Notes under the pieces: generated by a model
The model's input: the letters and a program-made list of their open reading frames with translations, nothing else
What the model was told of the DNA's origin: nothing
Databases searched by the model: none
Made by a program: the position numbers and the translations under genes
From: Aphanizomenon flos-aquae FACHB-1287
GTDB lineage: Bacteria; Cyanobacteriota; Cyanobacteriia; Cyanobacteriales; Nostocaceae
Assembly (NCBI RefSeq): GCF_014698755.1
Contig: NZ_JACJTO010000013.1
Span: 1-64,000, forward strand
DNA length: 64,000 nucleotides
Direction of reading: 5' to 3'
In this document: piece after piece, positions 38,038 through 47,610 of the stretch
How positions within the stretch are numbered: the first letter of the stretch is position 1
How the letters are laid out: each line of letters opens with the position of its first letter

Positions 38038-38565
38038 TTACTGAATAGCTCCGGGACTTAAGAAATCAATTTTAACCTGATCTCCTTGATGTAAACCTAG
38101 TTCCGCAGCTCGTCCTGACCTGAGTTCAATTACTTGATCTACACTTACATCAGGACCATAAATAGAACAAGGTTCTTGATTACAAGGAGGAGCAGATGCT
38201 TGTATGTACTGAACTACACCTTCCCGGAGAAATACCATGTCTAAGGGAACAGGTACATTTTTCATCCAAAATTTTACTGGTTGTGGTGCAGTAAAAAGAA
38301 ATATCATTCCTCTGTCATTTGGTAAAGCTTGTCTATACATCAAACCCATCTGTTGCTGTTCTTGTGTTCGTGCTACTTCTAACTGAATTTTGATATTTTT
38401 AGGAAAAGTAGCAATTGCTGAAATTGGCAGATTTTGACCAGTATTTACTGGTGTTTGAGTTAGTGATTCCGGTGTCACGGTTGGAGATTTAGCTGTAGTG
38501 GGTGGTGAACAGCCCATTAATAAGATACTAAGTAATATTGAACATAAACTGAGCCAAGATTTCAT
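38038..38565 (-). CDS. DUF192 family lipoprotein
   Basis: The 175-residue protein begins with a lipoprotein signal (SLCSILLSILLMGCSPPTT), with the lipobox LMGC and modified Cys near residue 19. The DUF192 domain follows, with IQLEVARTQEQQQMGLMYRQ, GMIFLFTAPQPVKFWMKNVP, LDMVFLREG and a C-terminal VIELRSGRAAELGLHQGDQV. The family is widespread in bacteria and has no settled function. The protein is expected on the periplasmic face of a membrane. Confidence 0.88.
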   Translation of the reverse strand: MKSWLSLCSILLSILLMGCSPPTTAKSPTVTPESLTQTPVNTGQNLPISAIATFPKNIKIQLEVARTQEQQQMGLMYRQALPNDRGMIFLFTAPQPVKFWMKNVPVPLDMVFLREGVVQYIQASAPPCNQEPCSIYGPDVSVDQVIELRSGRAAELGLHQGDQVKIDFLSPGAIQ

Positions 38566-38824
38566 AGGTCGTACAGGGAAGAGGGAACAGGTTACAAATA
38601 ATTGACAATCAATTTATACCAAATTCAGATGAAACTGCATAGAATCAGGTTTCAAGAGTATTTAAGCGTATCTAAACCCAGTTTAATATGGGTAATGATT
38701 ATTCTGTGCAGCCTCACATAAAATTGATATGACTGGAATTTAGATTCTGACTATTTTACTTAATTTATGCAAAATTGCCCACTAATTTAGATTTTATTTG
38801 TGATTATTTCTGGTTTCATGGATT

Positions 38825-39517
38825 TTAGGAGTCTCTGAGTACATAGCCTACACCGCGGACAGTTTGAATTAGGCGTTTTTGACCTTCTTCTTCGATTTTG
38901 ATCCGCAGGTAACGAATATATACTTCAATGACATTAGACTCACCCATAAAGTTGTAACCCCAAACATTTTCTAAGATTTTGTCCCGAGTTAATACTTCAC
39001 GAGGATGTTCCATTAAGAACTTTAATAATTCAAATTCCTTCATGGTTAAGTCAATGGCTTTATTCTTGTAAATAGCGCGACGTGTCCCTATATCAAGAAC
39101 CAAATCTCCAAAGCGCAATTGCTCTGTGGCCTCAATATCTGGTTTAAGATAGAGCCGAATCAGCTTTAAAAAATCTTCCGCACGGTAAGGCTTGAGAATG
39201 TAATCATCAGCACCAGCATTTAGACAAGCTATGCGATCATCTACTGTATCTCTGGCCATTAAAACCAATATAGGAGAACGATTACCACTCATTCTGAGAT
39301 TTTTGCATAGAGATAGTCCTGATTCTCCGACGAGCATCCGGTCTACAACAATCAAAGCGGGTTGGGAATGATGACAGTATTCTAATCCATTAGCTGCATC
39401 ATGAGTTACAATTGCATCATAGCCAGCTTCCTGCAAATCAAAAGCTAACTGATTGGCTAAAATTTCATCTGGTTCAATCACCAAAACAAAAACGGCGGGC
39501 TTGTGGGTGGCTATCAT
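38825..39517 (-). CDS. OmpR-type response regulator with atypical receiver (NblR-like)
   Basis: The 230-residue protein has a receiver domain and a C-terminal winged helix (LTMKEFELLKFLMEHPREVL, VWGYNFMGESNVIEVYIRYL, RTVRGVGYVL-type end). In the receiver the phospho-Asp59 (VVDRML) and Lys109 (ILKPY) remain. The acidic pair is split by proline (E15-P-D17), and the switch Thr/Ser is Met87 (LVLMARD). This departure from canonical receivers recalls NblR, a phosphorylation-independent regulator of phycobilisome breakdown, but I cannot separate NblR from other OmpR paralogs by eye. It stands alone, without an adjacent kinase. Confidence 0.85.
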   Translation of the reverse strand: MIATHKPAVFVLVIEPDEILANQLAFDLQEAGYDAIVTHDAANGLEYCHHSQPALIVVDRMLVGESGLSLCKNLRMSGNRSPILVLMARDTVDDRIACLNAGADDYILKPYRAEDFLKLIRLYLKPDIEATEQLRFGDLVLDIGTRRAIYKNKAIDLTMKEFELLKFLMEHPREVLTRDKILENVWGYNFMGESNVIEVYIRYLRIKIEEEGQKRLIQTVRGVGYVLRDS

Positions 39518-39671
39518 AGCAGTTGGGGATTGGTAATATTATAACCTGTTACCGTGTTACTGATATTCCAGACAATACTAACTCAAGTTACTAATTTTCC
39601 GGTTTTATCTCTATACAAGGTGCTTTAATTTAATTAAAGCAAGTGATATTGATTTGTGATTCAAGGACGAG

Positions 39672-41846
39672 TTAAAGGGCTTCTACACCTACTCTTTCAT
39701 ACCCGTCCGAAGTTTTTGTTTCTATTCCTTGGATGTAGTATTGATCATGATCGACAACTCCACAATTTGTAATCATCATTGCATAAATTAATGCTTTAGC
39801 TTTCAACATTGTTTCTTCAAATTCCATCCGAGGATGAGAAAGTGCTACAATACCACCACCAATACCAATGGAAGTTTGTTGAGCAGTCATCACAGCAGTA
39901 CGAATAACAATATTCAAATTTGCTGAACCATTTAAACCTAAAAAGCCAATAGACCCGGAGTAAACTCCCCGCGCTTCTTGTTCTAATCTATCAATAATTT
40001 CCATGGTTCTGAGCTTCGGTGCGCCAGTCATAGAACCCCCAGGAAAGGCATTACGAATGCAGTCTACCGCGCTCATATTGTCACGTAATTGACCGCGAAT
40101 CGTCGTTACCAATTGATGGACTGTAGCGTAGGTTTCCACAGCCATTAATTTGGAAACATGAACCGTTCCGACTTTACAAACCCGTCCTAGATCATTGCGA
40201 AGTAAATCCACAATCATTAGATTCTCCGCTCGATCTTTTTCGCTATTTTGCAAGCGATCGCGTAAAATAAAATCTTCTTGAGGTGTTTTTCCTCGTGGTA
40301 GAGTGCCCTTGATGGGTTTTGTTTCTACCCAACCTTGGCGATCAATTTGCAGAAATCGTTCTGGAGATGAACAAGCTATTCCCACATCACCAAAGCGCAA
40401 AAATGCGGCATAGGGAGCAGGATTAATGCGGCGTAATAAACGATAAAATTCTAGAGGATCTACTGTTGTGTCTGTGTGAATCTGGTTTGTTAAACAAACT
40501 TGATAAGTTTCTCCTTCATAAATTTCTTGCAAACACTTTTCAATATCATCAAGATAAGTTTTTTCAGATCTACTCAATCGGAAGATAATCGGTGTTTCTT
40601 TCTTCTGAGGAACAACAGACAATAGCGGTGGAAGATGATCAATTTGGTGTTTTATCGTTTCAAACCAGTTTTCTGCGGAGGCTGTTTGTCCTGGATAAAT
40701 TAGACAAAGTAGATAGATAGTTTGCTCCTGATGATCGATGGCAATCATCCGATCTGCTAACAAAAACATGGCATCAGGTAAGGTAGGGGAGTGATTTAAT
40801 TTCCCTCCACATTCTGCTTTTAATTCATAGCCAAAATAACCCACAAATCCGCAGTTAAAATCAAAAGGTAAATGATCAGATCGACAATGTCTTTTTTCAA
40901 TTTCTCCCTGAAGATAATCAAAAATTCCTTCTGTTTTGAAACTGACAGTATCAGACTGTGTAATTGTTAATTCCTGCCCTTTAGTTCGATAATGAATCAA
41001 TAGACTATGATCACCACTATTATCTCCCATAAAGGAAAAGCGAGAAAGACCAAGTTCCACACGACTGCTATCTAACCAAAATGCATTGGCTGATTTACTA
41101 AACAAATGTACAAACATCAGTTCGGTATCAGGGCACAAATTCAATTTGCGCGTACAAAGTTGAAATTCCTGTTGCTGTTTTTTGTGAGCAGAATTTGTGG
41201 GTAAGGTTCTATTCCCGTTATTTATTGTCCAATAGTGTTTTTTCGGGCTTTTATCGCGCTCTTGGGCAAATTTTCGGGTAATCTCTTGAAAATTCTCAAA
41301 CAAAGTATGTCCATACTCAGTACAGATTGATTCGGGATGAAACTGTACACCCCATAAAGGCAAAGAGCGATGACGCATAGACATGATCAAATTGTCATTA
41401 GTCCATGCGACCTTTTCTAAGCACTCCGGTAGTTCATTTGCAACCAACAAGGAATGGTAACGGACAACGGAGAAGGGAGAAGGTATTCCTGCAAATAAAT
41501 CAGTAGCAGTATGATAAACTTTACTTAGCCGACCATGACGAACTTCAGGTGCATGAATGACTTTTCCTCCGTAACTAAAGCCTAGTCCCTGATGTCCCAA
41601 GCAAACGCCTAGTAGTGGTACTTGGGTATTTTTGATTACTTGACTACAAATACCAAAATCTTTTGGTTTTTCTGGACGGCCTGGACCTGGTGAAATGACG
41701 ATGTTATCAAATTTCCACTGTTTCAGATCATCCCATATAACTTGATCATTGTAAATTACAGTTGGATACTCTCCGTTAACTTCTGCAATCAATTGGTAAA
41801 GGTTAAACGTATAAGAATCGTAGTTATCAATAATCAGGGTTTTCAA
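39672..41846 (-). CDS. pabB: Aminodeoxychorismate synthase, PabA-PabB fusion
   Basis: The 724-residue protein makes 4-amino-4-deoxychorismate for folate synthesis. The N-terminal glutamine amidotransferase domain (1-190) has the nucleophile Cys82 in LLGVCLGHQGLGF and the His-Glu pair in GVQFHPESICTEYG. The C-terminal chorismate-binding domain contains CSSPERFLQIDR, then PIKGTLPRG. The lysine in PIKGT marks PabB, where anthranilate synthase TrpE has PIAGT. Later motifs include RAENLMIVDLLRNDLGRV and FPGGSMTGAPKLRTMEII. The domain order (amidotransferase first) also differs from the TrpE-TrpG fusions of cyanobacteria. Confidence 0.93.
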   Translation of the reverse strand: MKTLIIDNYDSYTFNLYQLIAEVNGEYPTVIYNDQVIWDDLKQWKFDNIVISPGPGRPEKPKDFGICSQVIKNTQVPLLGVCLGHQGLGFSYGGKVIHAPEVRHGRLSKVYHTATDLFAGIPSPFSVVRYHSLLVANELPECLEKVAWTNDNLIMSMRHRSLPLWGVQFHPESICTEYGHTLFENFQEITRKFAQERDKSPKKHYWTINNGNRTLPTNSAHKKQQQEFQLCTRKLNLCPDTELMFVHLFSKSANAFWLDSSRVELGLSRFSFMGDNSGDHSLLIHYRTKGQELTITQSDTVSFKTEGIFDYLQGEIEKRHCRSDHLPFDFNCGFVGYFGYELKAECGGKLNHSPTLPDAMFLLADRMIAIDHQEQTIYLLCLIYPGQTASAENWFETIKHQIDHLPPLLSVVPQKKETPIIFRLSRSEKTYLDDIEKCLQEIYEGETYQVCLTNQIHTDTTVDPLEFYRLLRRINPAPYAAFLRFGDVGIACSSPERFLQIDRQGWVETKPIKGTLPRGKTPQEDFILRDRLQNSEKDRAENLMIVDLLRNDLGRVCKVGTVHVSKLMAVETYATVHQLVTTIRGQLRDNMSAVDCIRNAFPGGSMTGAPKLRTMEIIDRLEQEARGVYSGSIGFLGLNGSANLNIVIRTAVMTAQQTSIGIGGGIVALSHPRMEFEETMLKAKALIYAMMITNCGVVDHDQYYIQGIETKTSDGYERVGVEAL

Positions 41847-42024
41847 GTTAAAATCTTCCTAATTAACTCGTCAAAAGGGCTAAATTCCAACTACATCCAC
41901 AGTTATTAGATTCTAATATTTGGGGGGTAACCAGTAAAGTTTTAATTTCCCCCAGTTTAAGATTGATTCCAAGAATCTGATAAATGGTGTATGGGAAATA
42001 TATCGTTTCCCAATTTAATGAAGT

Positions 42025-42092
42025 ACACACCAATTTATTCCCTGTTCCCTAAAACTAAAAAACTTTGTACCTTACGAGCATGAGAACTGCTA
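42025..42092 (+). repeat. Dispersed repeat, copy B
   Basis: A 68-bp segment containing CCCTGTTCCCTAAAACTAAA then AAACTTTGTACCTTACGAGC is nearly identical to 56400-56467, with scattered single-base differences. It lies in the 322-bp gap between nadK and the PabA-PabB gene. The unit has no long open frame. It is probably a short non-autonomous repeat. Confidence 0.8.
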
Positions 42093-42168
42093 GATCAGTT
42101 TTCCTAAATGGAGAGTTGGAAGTTACACTAAGTTTGTATTTACCGCCCAAGACTATACTAACTGACAA

Positions 42169-43086
42169 TTAAGGCAATTCTACAGAAGAAGGTTTAGCAA
42201 TATGGGGTAAACCCCAACCGAGTTTTTCCCTAAGAACACGGAAGAACTCTGGTGGTTGTAGACGAATAAATCGGGCGCTATAGGGCGATCGCTCTAAATA
42301 TACCCGATCTTCTGCTAAAACATAACATCCACCATTACCATCTACCACCATCACCAGTCGAGGAATGTTCACGGGATAGATATTAACTGGTTCACTATCA
42401 GGAAACACCAAAGCCCTAGAAGCCAGGGAATGGGGACAAATGGGTACTAACTGTAAAACAGGGACACCAGGAGTAATTACCGGACCACCCGCGCTTAATG
42501 AATAAGCTGTAGAACCAGTGGGAGTAGAAACAATAATACCATCTGCGGCAATATCCACTGGTGAATGTCGCCCTACTGCTATTTCAAAATGGCACATACA
42601 AGTTAGCGGTTCTCGATGTAACACCATTTCATTTAAACAGAGGGCTTCCCATATCACCGTATCTCCCCGGAGAACCTTAACGGTGATCATGACCCTATCT
42701 TCAACCTGATATGCACCCGCCATTACCTGTTCTATGGCTTGGGGCAATTGGTTGAGATAGGTTTCCGTCAAAAATCCCATGTGACCAGTATTGACCGTCA
42801 GCATGGGGACACCAGAGGGGGCGACTAGGCGTGATGCTGCTAACACCGTACCATCTCCCCCTAATACTACTACAAATTTCATGTCTGAGTCAAAGCCAGG
42901 GGGCGTAAGACCTTCAATGGGGGTGTGAAAGACCGGACTATCTGGTTGAGAATAGCCCAATATCCCACCGATACTCGCAGTGATGTAAACATCCCAACCA
43001 GCAGCAGTGAGTTTGTCTTTTAGTTGGATAGCGATACTACTCGCTATCGGTTTAATGTCGTTGTAGATAATGCCTGCTTTCGGCAC
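42169..43086 (-). CDS. nadK: NAD kinase
   Basis: The 305-residue enzyme phosphorylates NAD to NADP. The diacylglycerol-kinase-like motif [11 protein letters not shown] is present near residue 75, followed by [13 protein letters not shown] and the NE motif in LNEMVLHRE. The glycine-rich segment is [20 protein letters not shown]. Cyanobacteria usually have two NAD kinases; I cannot tell which one this is. It is followed by a gap holding a dispersed repeat and preceded by ycf39. Confidence 0.95.
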   Translation of the reverse strand: MPKAGIIYNDIKPIASSIAIQLKDKLTAAGWDVYITASIGGILGYSQPDSPVFHTPIEGLTPPGFDSDMKFVVVLGGDGTVLAASRLVAPSGVPMLTVNTGHMGFLTETYLNQLPQAIEQVMAGAYQVEDRVMITVKVLRGDTVIWEALCLNEMVLHREPLTCMCHFEIAVGRHSPVDIAADGIIVSTPTGSTAYSLSAGGPVITPGVPVLQLVPICPHSLASRALVFPDSEPVNIYPVNIPRLVMVVDGNGGCYVLAEDRVYLERSPYSARFIRLQPPEFFRVLREKLGWGLPHIAKPSSVELP

Positions 43087-43170
43087 ATTTAAATATCCAA
43101 GTTTAGGGGATGATTTTTCTGTATCTAATAGTTACACATTTTTGATTCATGTAACCATTTATCTGAATAT

Positions 43171-44172
43171 TTATTGACTATTGGTTTTGGAAGATTCTTT
43201 AAAGGCGTTTTTTTTGCTTTTGAGCTTTTTGCTTTTGGCTTTCTCGTAATCTAACTGTTTTAGCTTGTTCATAATCCGGCTGAAATATTCTTGTAGATAT
43301 ACTTCTAGTGTGGTGGTTTGTTGTTTATCTAACCCAAAGATAGTATATACTTCATCCATAGCTTCTGCATTTAAAGCTTTACCACTGGCTAAAACTTCTG
43401 TAAAAGCTAATCTATCAGCAACATTCCATCCCCATTGAAAGAAGCGGAGAAAACTTTGTACAGTGCGGAGTACAGCAAGGGGCATCCGTGTAACTTTTGC
43501 ATCTCTATCAGATAAACGTTCACAAAGATTAATAATTTCCTCAGCACTCCAAGCGCGAGTCCCCACCACAGGGAAGGCTTGCTTTTCTGTTTCTGACACC
43601 CCCAAAGCCTGAACAGCAAATTTCGCAATATCCTGAGTATCCATGTAGGCAATAGGGGAAGATGTACCTGTTACCCATACTGGTTGTTTTTCTAAAATAG
43701 GTATACCATATTGACCAATCAACCCTTGCATAAAACCAGCTAAACGTAAAATCGTATAGTTTAAACCGGATTCTGCTAAAAACATTTCTGTACAGTGCTT
43801 AATTTCCATAAGCGGTACATTGGGGTACTTATCAGCATCGAGAATTGAAAAGAAGATAAATCTTTCTACACCAGCAGCTTTAGCCGCTTGAATTAATGCT
43901 ACTTTTCCATCCCAGTCTACATCTTTAATAGTCAGAGAATCTGTAGGACGAGATGTGGCAGCATCAATAACTGCGGTTACACCCGCTAATGCTGGGGTCA
44001 GAGTTTCTGGTTTACACAAGTTTCCCCGTACTAGTTCAGCGCCCCATTCTTTGAGAAAAGCGGCTTTTTTAGGACTCCGCACCAGACAGCGAACTTTATA
44101 CCCTTCATCAATTGCGCGACGGGCCACTTGTCTTCCCAAGGTGCCAGTTGCACCAACTATTAATAATGTCAT
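43171..44172 (-). CDS. ycf39: Ycf39-like NmrA-family protein (photosystem II assembly)
   Basis: The 333-residue protein is an atypical short-chain dehydrogenase with the dinucleotide motif LLIVGATGTLGRQVARRA at the N-terminus. It matches the conserved cyanobacterial and plastid Ycf39, a factor that with high-light-inducible proteins helps early photosystem II assembly. Further conserved text includes RCLVRSPKKAAFLKEWGAEL and VIDAATSRPTDSL. The C-terminal Lys/Ser-rich tail is variable. petM lies just upstream on the same strand, an arrangement I recall from other cyanobacteria. Confidence 0.9.
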   Translation of the reverse strand: MTLLIVGATGTLGRQVARRAIDEGYKVRCLVRSPKKAAFLKEWGAELVRGNLCKPETLTPALAGVTAVIDAATSRPTDSLTIKDVDWDGKVALIQAAKAAGVERFIFFSILDADKYPNVPLMEIKHCTEMFLAESGLNYTILRLAGFMQGLIGQYGIPILEKQPVWVTGTSSPIAYMDTQDIAKFAVQALGVSETEKQAFPVVGTRAWSAEEIINLCERLSDRDAKVTRMPLAVLRTVQSFLRFFQWGWNVADRLAFTEVLASGKALNAEAMDEVYTIFGLDKQQTTTLEVYLQEYFSRIMNKLKQLDYEKAKSKKLKSKKNAFKESSKTNSQ

Positions 44173-44317
44173 GGGGTTGGTTATATATCTTAATGTTTAT
44201 GAAGAGAATCTTAACAGAATTAGTTATGTAAATAAAACTTTACATCTTTTTAATAAAATTGGTGAGAGGCAAGAGGCAAAATTAATATTCTCCCTGCCCC
44301 CTTGCCTCTGGGTATCT

Positions 44318-44422
44318 CTACTCTTGTACGCCTTGAATTTTGAGTAACAAAGCACCAATTGCCCAACCGACGAAGATTAGACCGAAAGATAGCATAGCTG
44401 CATTTAACATTTCGCCGCTCAT
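44318..44422 (-). CDS. petM: Cytochrome b6f complex subunit 7 (PetM)
   Basis: This 34-residue gene encodes [20 protein letters not shown] then [14 protein letters not shown] and a TAG stop. It is a single-span thylakoid membrane protein and one of the small subunits of the cytochrome b6f complex. The span (about residues 8-28) and the ending LLLKIQG are characteristic. AAAGGAG lies about 11 nt before the ATG. It precedes ycf39 on the same strand, 145 bp away. It is short enough to be missed by length-filtered gene calling. Confidence 0.95.
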   Translation of the reverse strand: MSGEMLNAAMLSFGLIFVGWAIGALLLKIQGVQE

Positions 44423-44464
44423 TTGCTGTAATTCTCCTTTATGGATTTTTGATTGATCTGAGAT

Positions 44465-44492
44465 TGTTCAACTCTAACAACTCAGGTATAAT
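44465..44492 (+). promoter_or_regulatory. Possible sigma-70-type promoter for pdxA
   Basis: TATAAT at 44487-44492 is preceded at 16-bp spacing by TTGTTC (44465-44470), which keeps only the TTG of a consensus -35 box. It lies 109 bp before the pdxA start. The match is weak and could be chance in AT-rich DNA. Confidence 0.3.
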
Positions 44493-44601
44493 AGGTCTAT
44501 CAGAACTATTGGGATTAGACTTATAAAAATTCTAAACCAATTTAGGGATGGTAATCGGGAATCGGTGAAGATGGGCGGAGAAACCCCGCTCCGGCAAAAT
44601 A

Positions 44602-45645
44602 ATGAGTAATCAAAATAACCGTCCGCGTTTGGTGGTGACGCTGGGAGATCCGGCGGGTATTGGTTCTGAGGTGATTTTGAAGGCTTTGGCAGATCCTGAA
44701 GTTACTCAAAATTGTCATCTGGTGGTGGTAGGAAATGTAACTTTATTAGCTAAAAGTTATGAAAATATCAGTAAAAATATTGATAATTCTCTCAATTTGG
44801 TAGATCTTACTGATTTATCTATAGTTGATATTACTACTGCTGGTGAAATTATCACGGGTGTGGGAAATACGGCTAGTGGTGCCGCCAGTTTTGCTTATAT
44901 GGAATATGCTATATCTCGAACTTTGGCTGGTGAGTTTGATGGAATTGTAACGGGTCCGATTACAAAATCTGCGTGGAAATCCGCAGGTTATAATTATCCA
45001 GGACAAACGGAACTTTTGGCGGAAAGGGCTGGTATTGAACGTTTTGGGATGTTGTTTGTGGGGTGCTCACCTTTTACAGGTTGGACTCTTCGCGCTTTAC
45101 TTGCTACCACACATATACCTTTATGTCAAGTATCTGCTACTTTAACACCACAGTTATTAACAAATAAATTAGATTTGTTGGTGGAGTGTTTAGAAAATGA
45201 TTTTGGGATTAAAAATGGTAGAATAGCGATTGCCGGTTTAAATCCCCACAGTGGAGAAATGGGACAACTGGGAACGGAAGAAATAGATTGGTTAATTCCC
45301 TGGTTGGAATCAGAACGCCAAAAACGTCCCCATTTACAACTAGAAGGACCAATACCCCCAGATACAATGTGGGTGAAACCGGGTATGGCCTGGTATGGTA
45401 ATTCTCCGGTTAAAAATCCGGCTGATGCTTATTTAGCACTTTATCATGATCAAGGTTTAATTCCGGTGAAATTAATGGCTTTTGATCGGGCTGTGAATAC
45501 TACAATTGGTTTACCATTTGTGCGGACTTCCCCAGATCATGGTACAGCTTTTGATATTGCAGGTAAGGGTATTGCTGACGCGACAAGTATGAAAGCAGCG
45601 ATTCAGTTAGCGGTAGAGTTGGTAAAACGGAGGTATAAAGTGTAG
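44602..45645 (+). CDS. pdxA: 4-Hydroxythreonine-4-phosphate dehydrogenase
   Basis: The 347-residue enzyme oxidises 4-phosphohydroxy-L-threonine in the DXP-dependent vitamin B6 pathway. The N-terminus [20 protein letters not shown] is a family hallmark. Further motifs include [25 protein letters not shown] (split here for length as GIVTGPITK and PGQTE), [20 protein letters not shown] and [12 protein letters not shown]. Its substrate pathway uses deoxyxylulose 5-phosphate at a later step, which dxs at 3188 makes. The gene stands alone on the plus strand, divergent from petM. Confidence 0.95.
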   Translation: MSNQNNRPRLVVTLGDPAGIGSEVILKALADPEVTQNCHLVVVGNVTLLAKSYENISKNIDNSLNLVDLTDLSIVDITTAGEIITGVGNTASGAASFAYMEYAISRTLAGEFDGIVTGPITKSAWKSAGYNYPGQTELLAERAGIERFGMLFVGCSPFTGWTLRALLATTHIPLCQVSATLTPQLLTNKLDLLVECLENDFGIKNGRIAIAGLNPHSGEMGQLGTEEIDWLIPWLESERQKRPHLQLEGPIPPDTMWVKPGMAWYGNSPVKNPADAYLALYHDQGLIPVKLMAFDRAVNTTIGLPFVRTSPDHGTAFDIAGKGIADATSMKAAIQLAVELVKRRYKV

Positions 45646-45743
45646 TTTAAATGTGTAGGGATTGATAAGTAAAACTTTTAACCTATCAATTATATTATAT
45701 TATCAAAACAGAAAAATAGTGGTTGAATATACTCAATTTTCCT

Positions 45744-46631
45744 TTAATTCCCAAACTCTAAGATATGTTGGGCGACAATTTGTGGTTGTTCTAAATGAGG
45801 AATATGGCCACAATCTTTAATCCAAATTAGCTTACTTTGGGGAATGGCTTTGGCAAATTTTGGAGCGTCTCCAGTTCCTAAAATTTTATCACTATCGCCC
45901 CATAAAATTAAAGTCGGTTGTGCCATTTGGGCCAGTTGTGAAAATTTAAAAGCACCATAACCGCCACTTTTAGTAAAAGCAATTAACGCTTGGGTCCAAT
46001 TAGGCATTTGTAAATGTAACTCTCCACAATATAAAGCATCCTCGGATATGAGACTGGGGTTTTTATATGCAGTTCGACAAATAGTTTTCCGCACTTGCGG
46101 ATTTCGCAAAAATTCCGCCGCCCAATAATCCAAAGGTGGAAATATATATTTACTTAATGGGGAATTAGGTTTCAAGCCCGCGCTATCAATTAATACCAGT
46201 TGTTTTACCGCTGCTGGATAAGTGAGGGTAAAATCTATAGCTGCAGCCCCACCCATAGACGCACCCACCAAAATTACAGGCTGATTAATCAGAGTTTGCC
46301 AAAAACAGTAGAGATGGGTTTTAATTGCTTCAGGACTATAAGTAATCCCCGGTAATCTATCTGTAAAGCCAAATCCCAACAAATCCACCGACCAAACGGC
46401 ATTTTTGGCAGCCAGTAAAGGTAAAAGTCGGCGATATTCTAATACAGAACTATCAAAACCGTGAATTAATAAAATCGGCGTACCACCCTGACCTTGTTGG
46501 ACATAAGTAGTATAAATGGGTTCATTGGCTAGGATTGTGCTAATCGCCTGACGTTGGATATTTTGGGCCAAAGCGATAGACGTGGTTTGTGTGAGTTGCC
46601 CAACTGCGGGGGGGAGAAAACTTGGAAACAT
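45744..46631 (-). CDS. Alpha/beta hydrolase
   Basis: The 295-residue protein has an alpha/beta hydrolase fold: oxyanion-hole region PILLIHGFDSSVLEYRRLLP, the nucleophile elbow VGASMGGAAAIDF (G-x-S-x-G with Ser), the acid in ILWGDSDKILG, and the catalytic His in DCGHIPHLEQP. No signal peptide is evident. The substrate is unknown; related cyanobacterial proteins are annotated only generically. It converges with pdxA and is divergent from ccmK3. Confidence 0.88.
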   Translation of the reverse strand: MFPSFLPPAVGQLTQTTSIALAQNIQRQAISTILANEPIYTTYVQQGQGGTPILLIHGFDSSVLEYRRLLPLLAAKNAVWSVDLLGFGFTDRLPGITYSPEAIKTHLYCFWQTLINQPVILVGASMGGAAAIDFTLTYPAAVKQLVLIDSAGLKPNSPLSKYIFPPLDYWAAEFLRNPQVRKTICRTAYKNPSLISEDALYCGELHLQMPNWTQALIAFTKSGGYGAFKFSQLAQMAQPTLILWGDSDKILGTGDAPKFAKAIPQSKLIWIKDCGHIPHLEQPQIVAQHILEFGN

Positions 46632-46773
46632 AAAACCCAGTTTACATCAGCGCGTACCACTTGAAACAATACCCAGTAATTAATTAAAAAAGAAAATTTC
46701 CCCAAAAATAAAAATCGGTACACAATCCTCGTAAAATGAGAATCACCCATCCCTAACGTAGGAGATTCAAGCC

Positions 46774-47085
46774 ATGCCAATGGCAGTTGGCGTAATTGAA
46801 ACATTAGGTTTTCCGGCGGTTTTAGCCTCAGCAGATGCCATGGTTAAGGCCGCTGGTGTCACCATTGTCTATTACGGTATCGCCGAAAGTGGTCGACTGA
46901 TAGTTGCTGTCAGAGGCCACGTAGCGGAAGTACAAACAGCCGTAGCCGCAGGTATTACTGCGGGTGAAGAAGTTTATGGAGGTCAGGTTATTACCCATTA
47001 CATTATTCCTAATCCTCCGGAAAATGTGGAAACGGTCTTACCTATCCATTTTACCTCTAAATCTGAGCCTTTCCGTATTTTCTAA
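46774..47085 (+). CDS. ccmK3: Carboxysome shell protein CcmK3
   Basis: The 103-residue protein is a single BMC domain, the hexamer-forming tile of the beta-carboxysome shell. It starts MPMAVGVIETLGFPAVLASA and contains DAMVKAAGVTIVYYGIAESG. The assignment to CcmK3 rather than CcmK1/K2 rests on the diverged pore region and the pairing with ccmK4 directly downstream. From the literature, CcmK3 does not form stable homohexamers and assembles with CcmK4, tuning shell permeability. The main ccm operon is not in this window. Confidence 0.88.
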   Translation: MPMAVGVIETLGFPAVLASADAMVKAAGVTIVYYGIAESGRLIVAVRGHVAEVQTAVAAGITAGEEVYGGQVITHYIIPNPPENVETVLPIHFTSKSEPFRIF

Positions 47086-47173
47086 GTGAGTTAGCTATCA
47101 AAAATTGAAGTATTTCTTCATAAAAATAATTTGTAGCAACCAATAACTTTATATTCATAACAGGAGATTAAAA

Positions 47174-47521
47174 ATGTCATTACAGGCTGTTGGATCATTA
47201 GAAACTAAGGGTTTTCCCGCCGTTCTCGCAGCAGCAGACGCAATGGTAAAAGCCGGTCGAGTCACTCTCGTTGGTTATATCAGAGTTGGTAGCGCTCGTT
47301 TTACCGTCAATATTCGTGGTGACGTTTCCGAAGTTAAAGCCGCTATGGCAGCCGGTGTAGATGCTGTAGAAAAGGTTTATGGTGGTACTCTGGAATCTTG
47401 GGTAATTATTCCCCGTCCCCATGAAAACGTAGAAGCTGTATTACCAATTGCTTATACAGCAGACGTTCAACAATACCGAGATTCTGTGGAAAATCCCATT
47501 ATTGGCGCTTCTAGAAGCTAA
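47174..47521 (+). CDS. ccmK4: Carboxysome shell protein CcmK4
   Basis: The 115-residue BMC protein starts [20 protein letters not shown] and continues [20 protein letters not shown], with [17 protein letters not shown] and the C-terminal extension [18 protein letters not shown]. The pairing with the gene 88 bp upstream and the N-terminal [10 protein letters not shown] match CcmK4. AGGAG lies about 10 nt before the ATG. The protein forms hexamers that sit as minority tiles in the carboxysome shell. Confidence 0.9.
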   Translation: MSLQAVGSLETKGFPAVLAAADAMVKAGRVTLVGYIRVGSARFTVNIRGDVSEVKAAMAAGVDAVEKVYGGTLESWVIIPRPHENVEAVLPIAYTADVQQYRDSVENPIIGASRS

Positions 47522-47534
47522 TTAGTATTTTCGG

Positions 47535-47566
47535 TGGGTAATGGGTAATAGGTAATGGGTAATTAT
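47535..47566. repeat. Short heptamer repeats GGTAATG/GGTAATA
   Basis: About four 7-nt units of the GGTAAT type lie between ccmK4 and the HetZ-related gene. They belong to the same family as the array at 37012-37076. Confidence 0.7.
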
Positions 47567-47610
47567 TTCCTATTCCCCTTTTCCCTAAATAATAACTTAC
47601 ATCAATTATC

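Noticed and set aside
37831-38061. 76-residue hydrophobic plus-strand frame
   Set aside because: It lacks a ribosome-binding site and its end runs antisense into the DUF192 gene.
39672-41846. Anthranilate synthase (TrpE-TrpG fusion)
   Set aside because: The amidotransferase is at the N-terminus and the active site has PIKGT, the mark of aminodeoxychorismate synthase.
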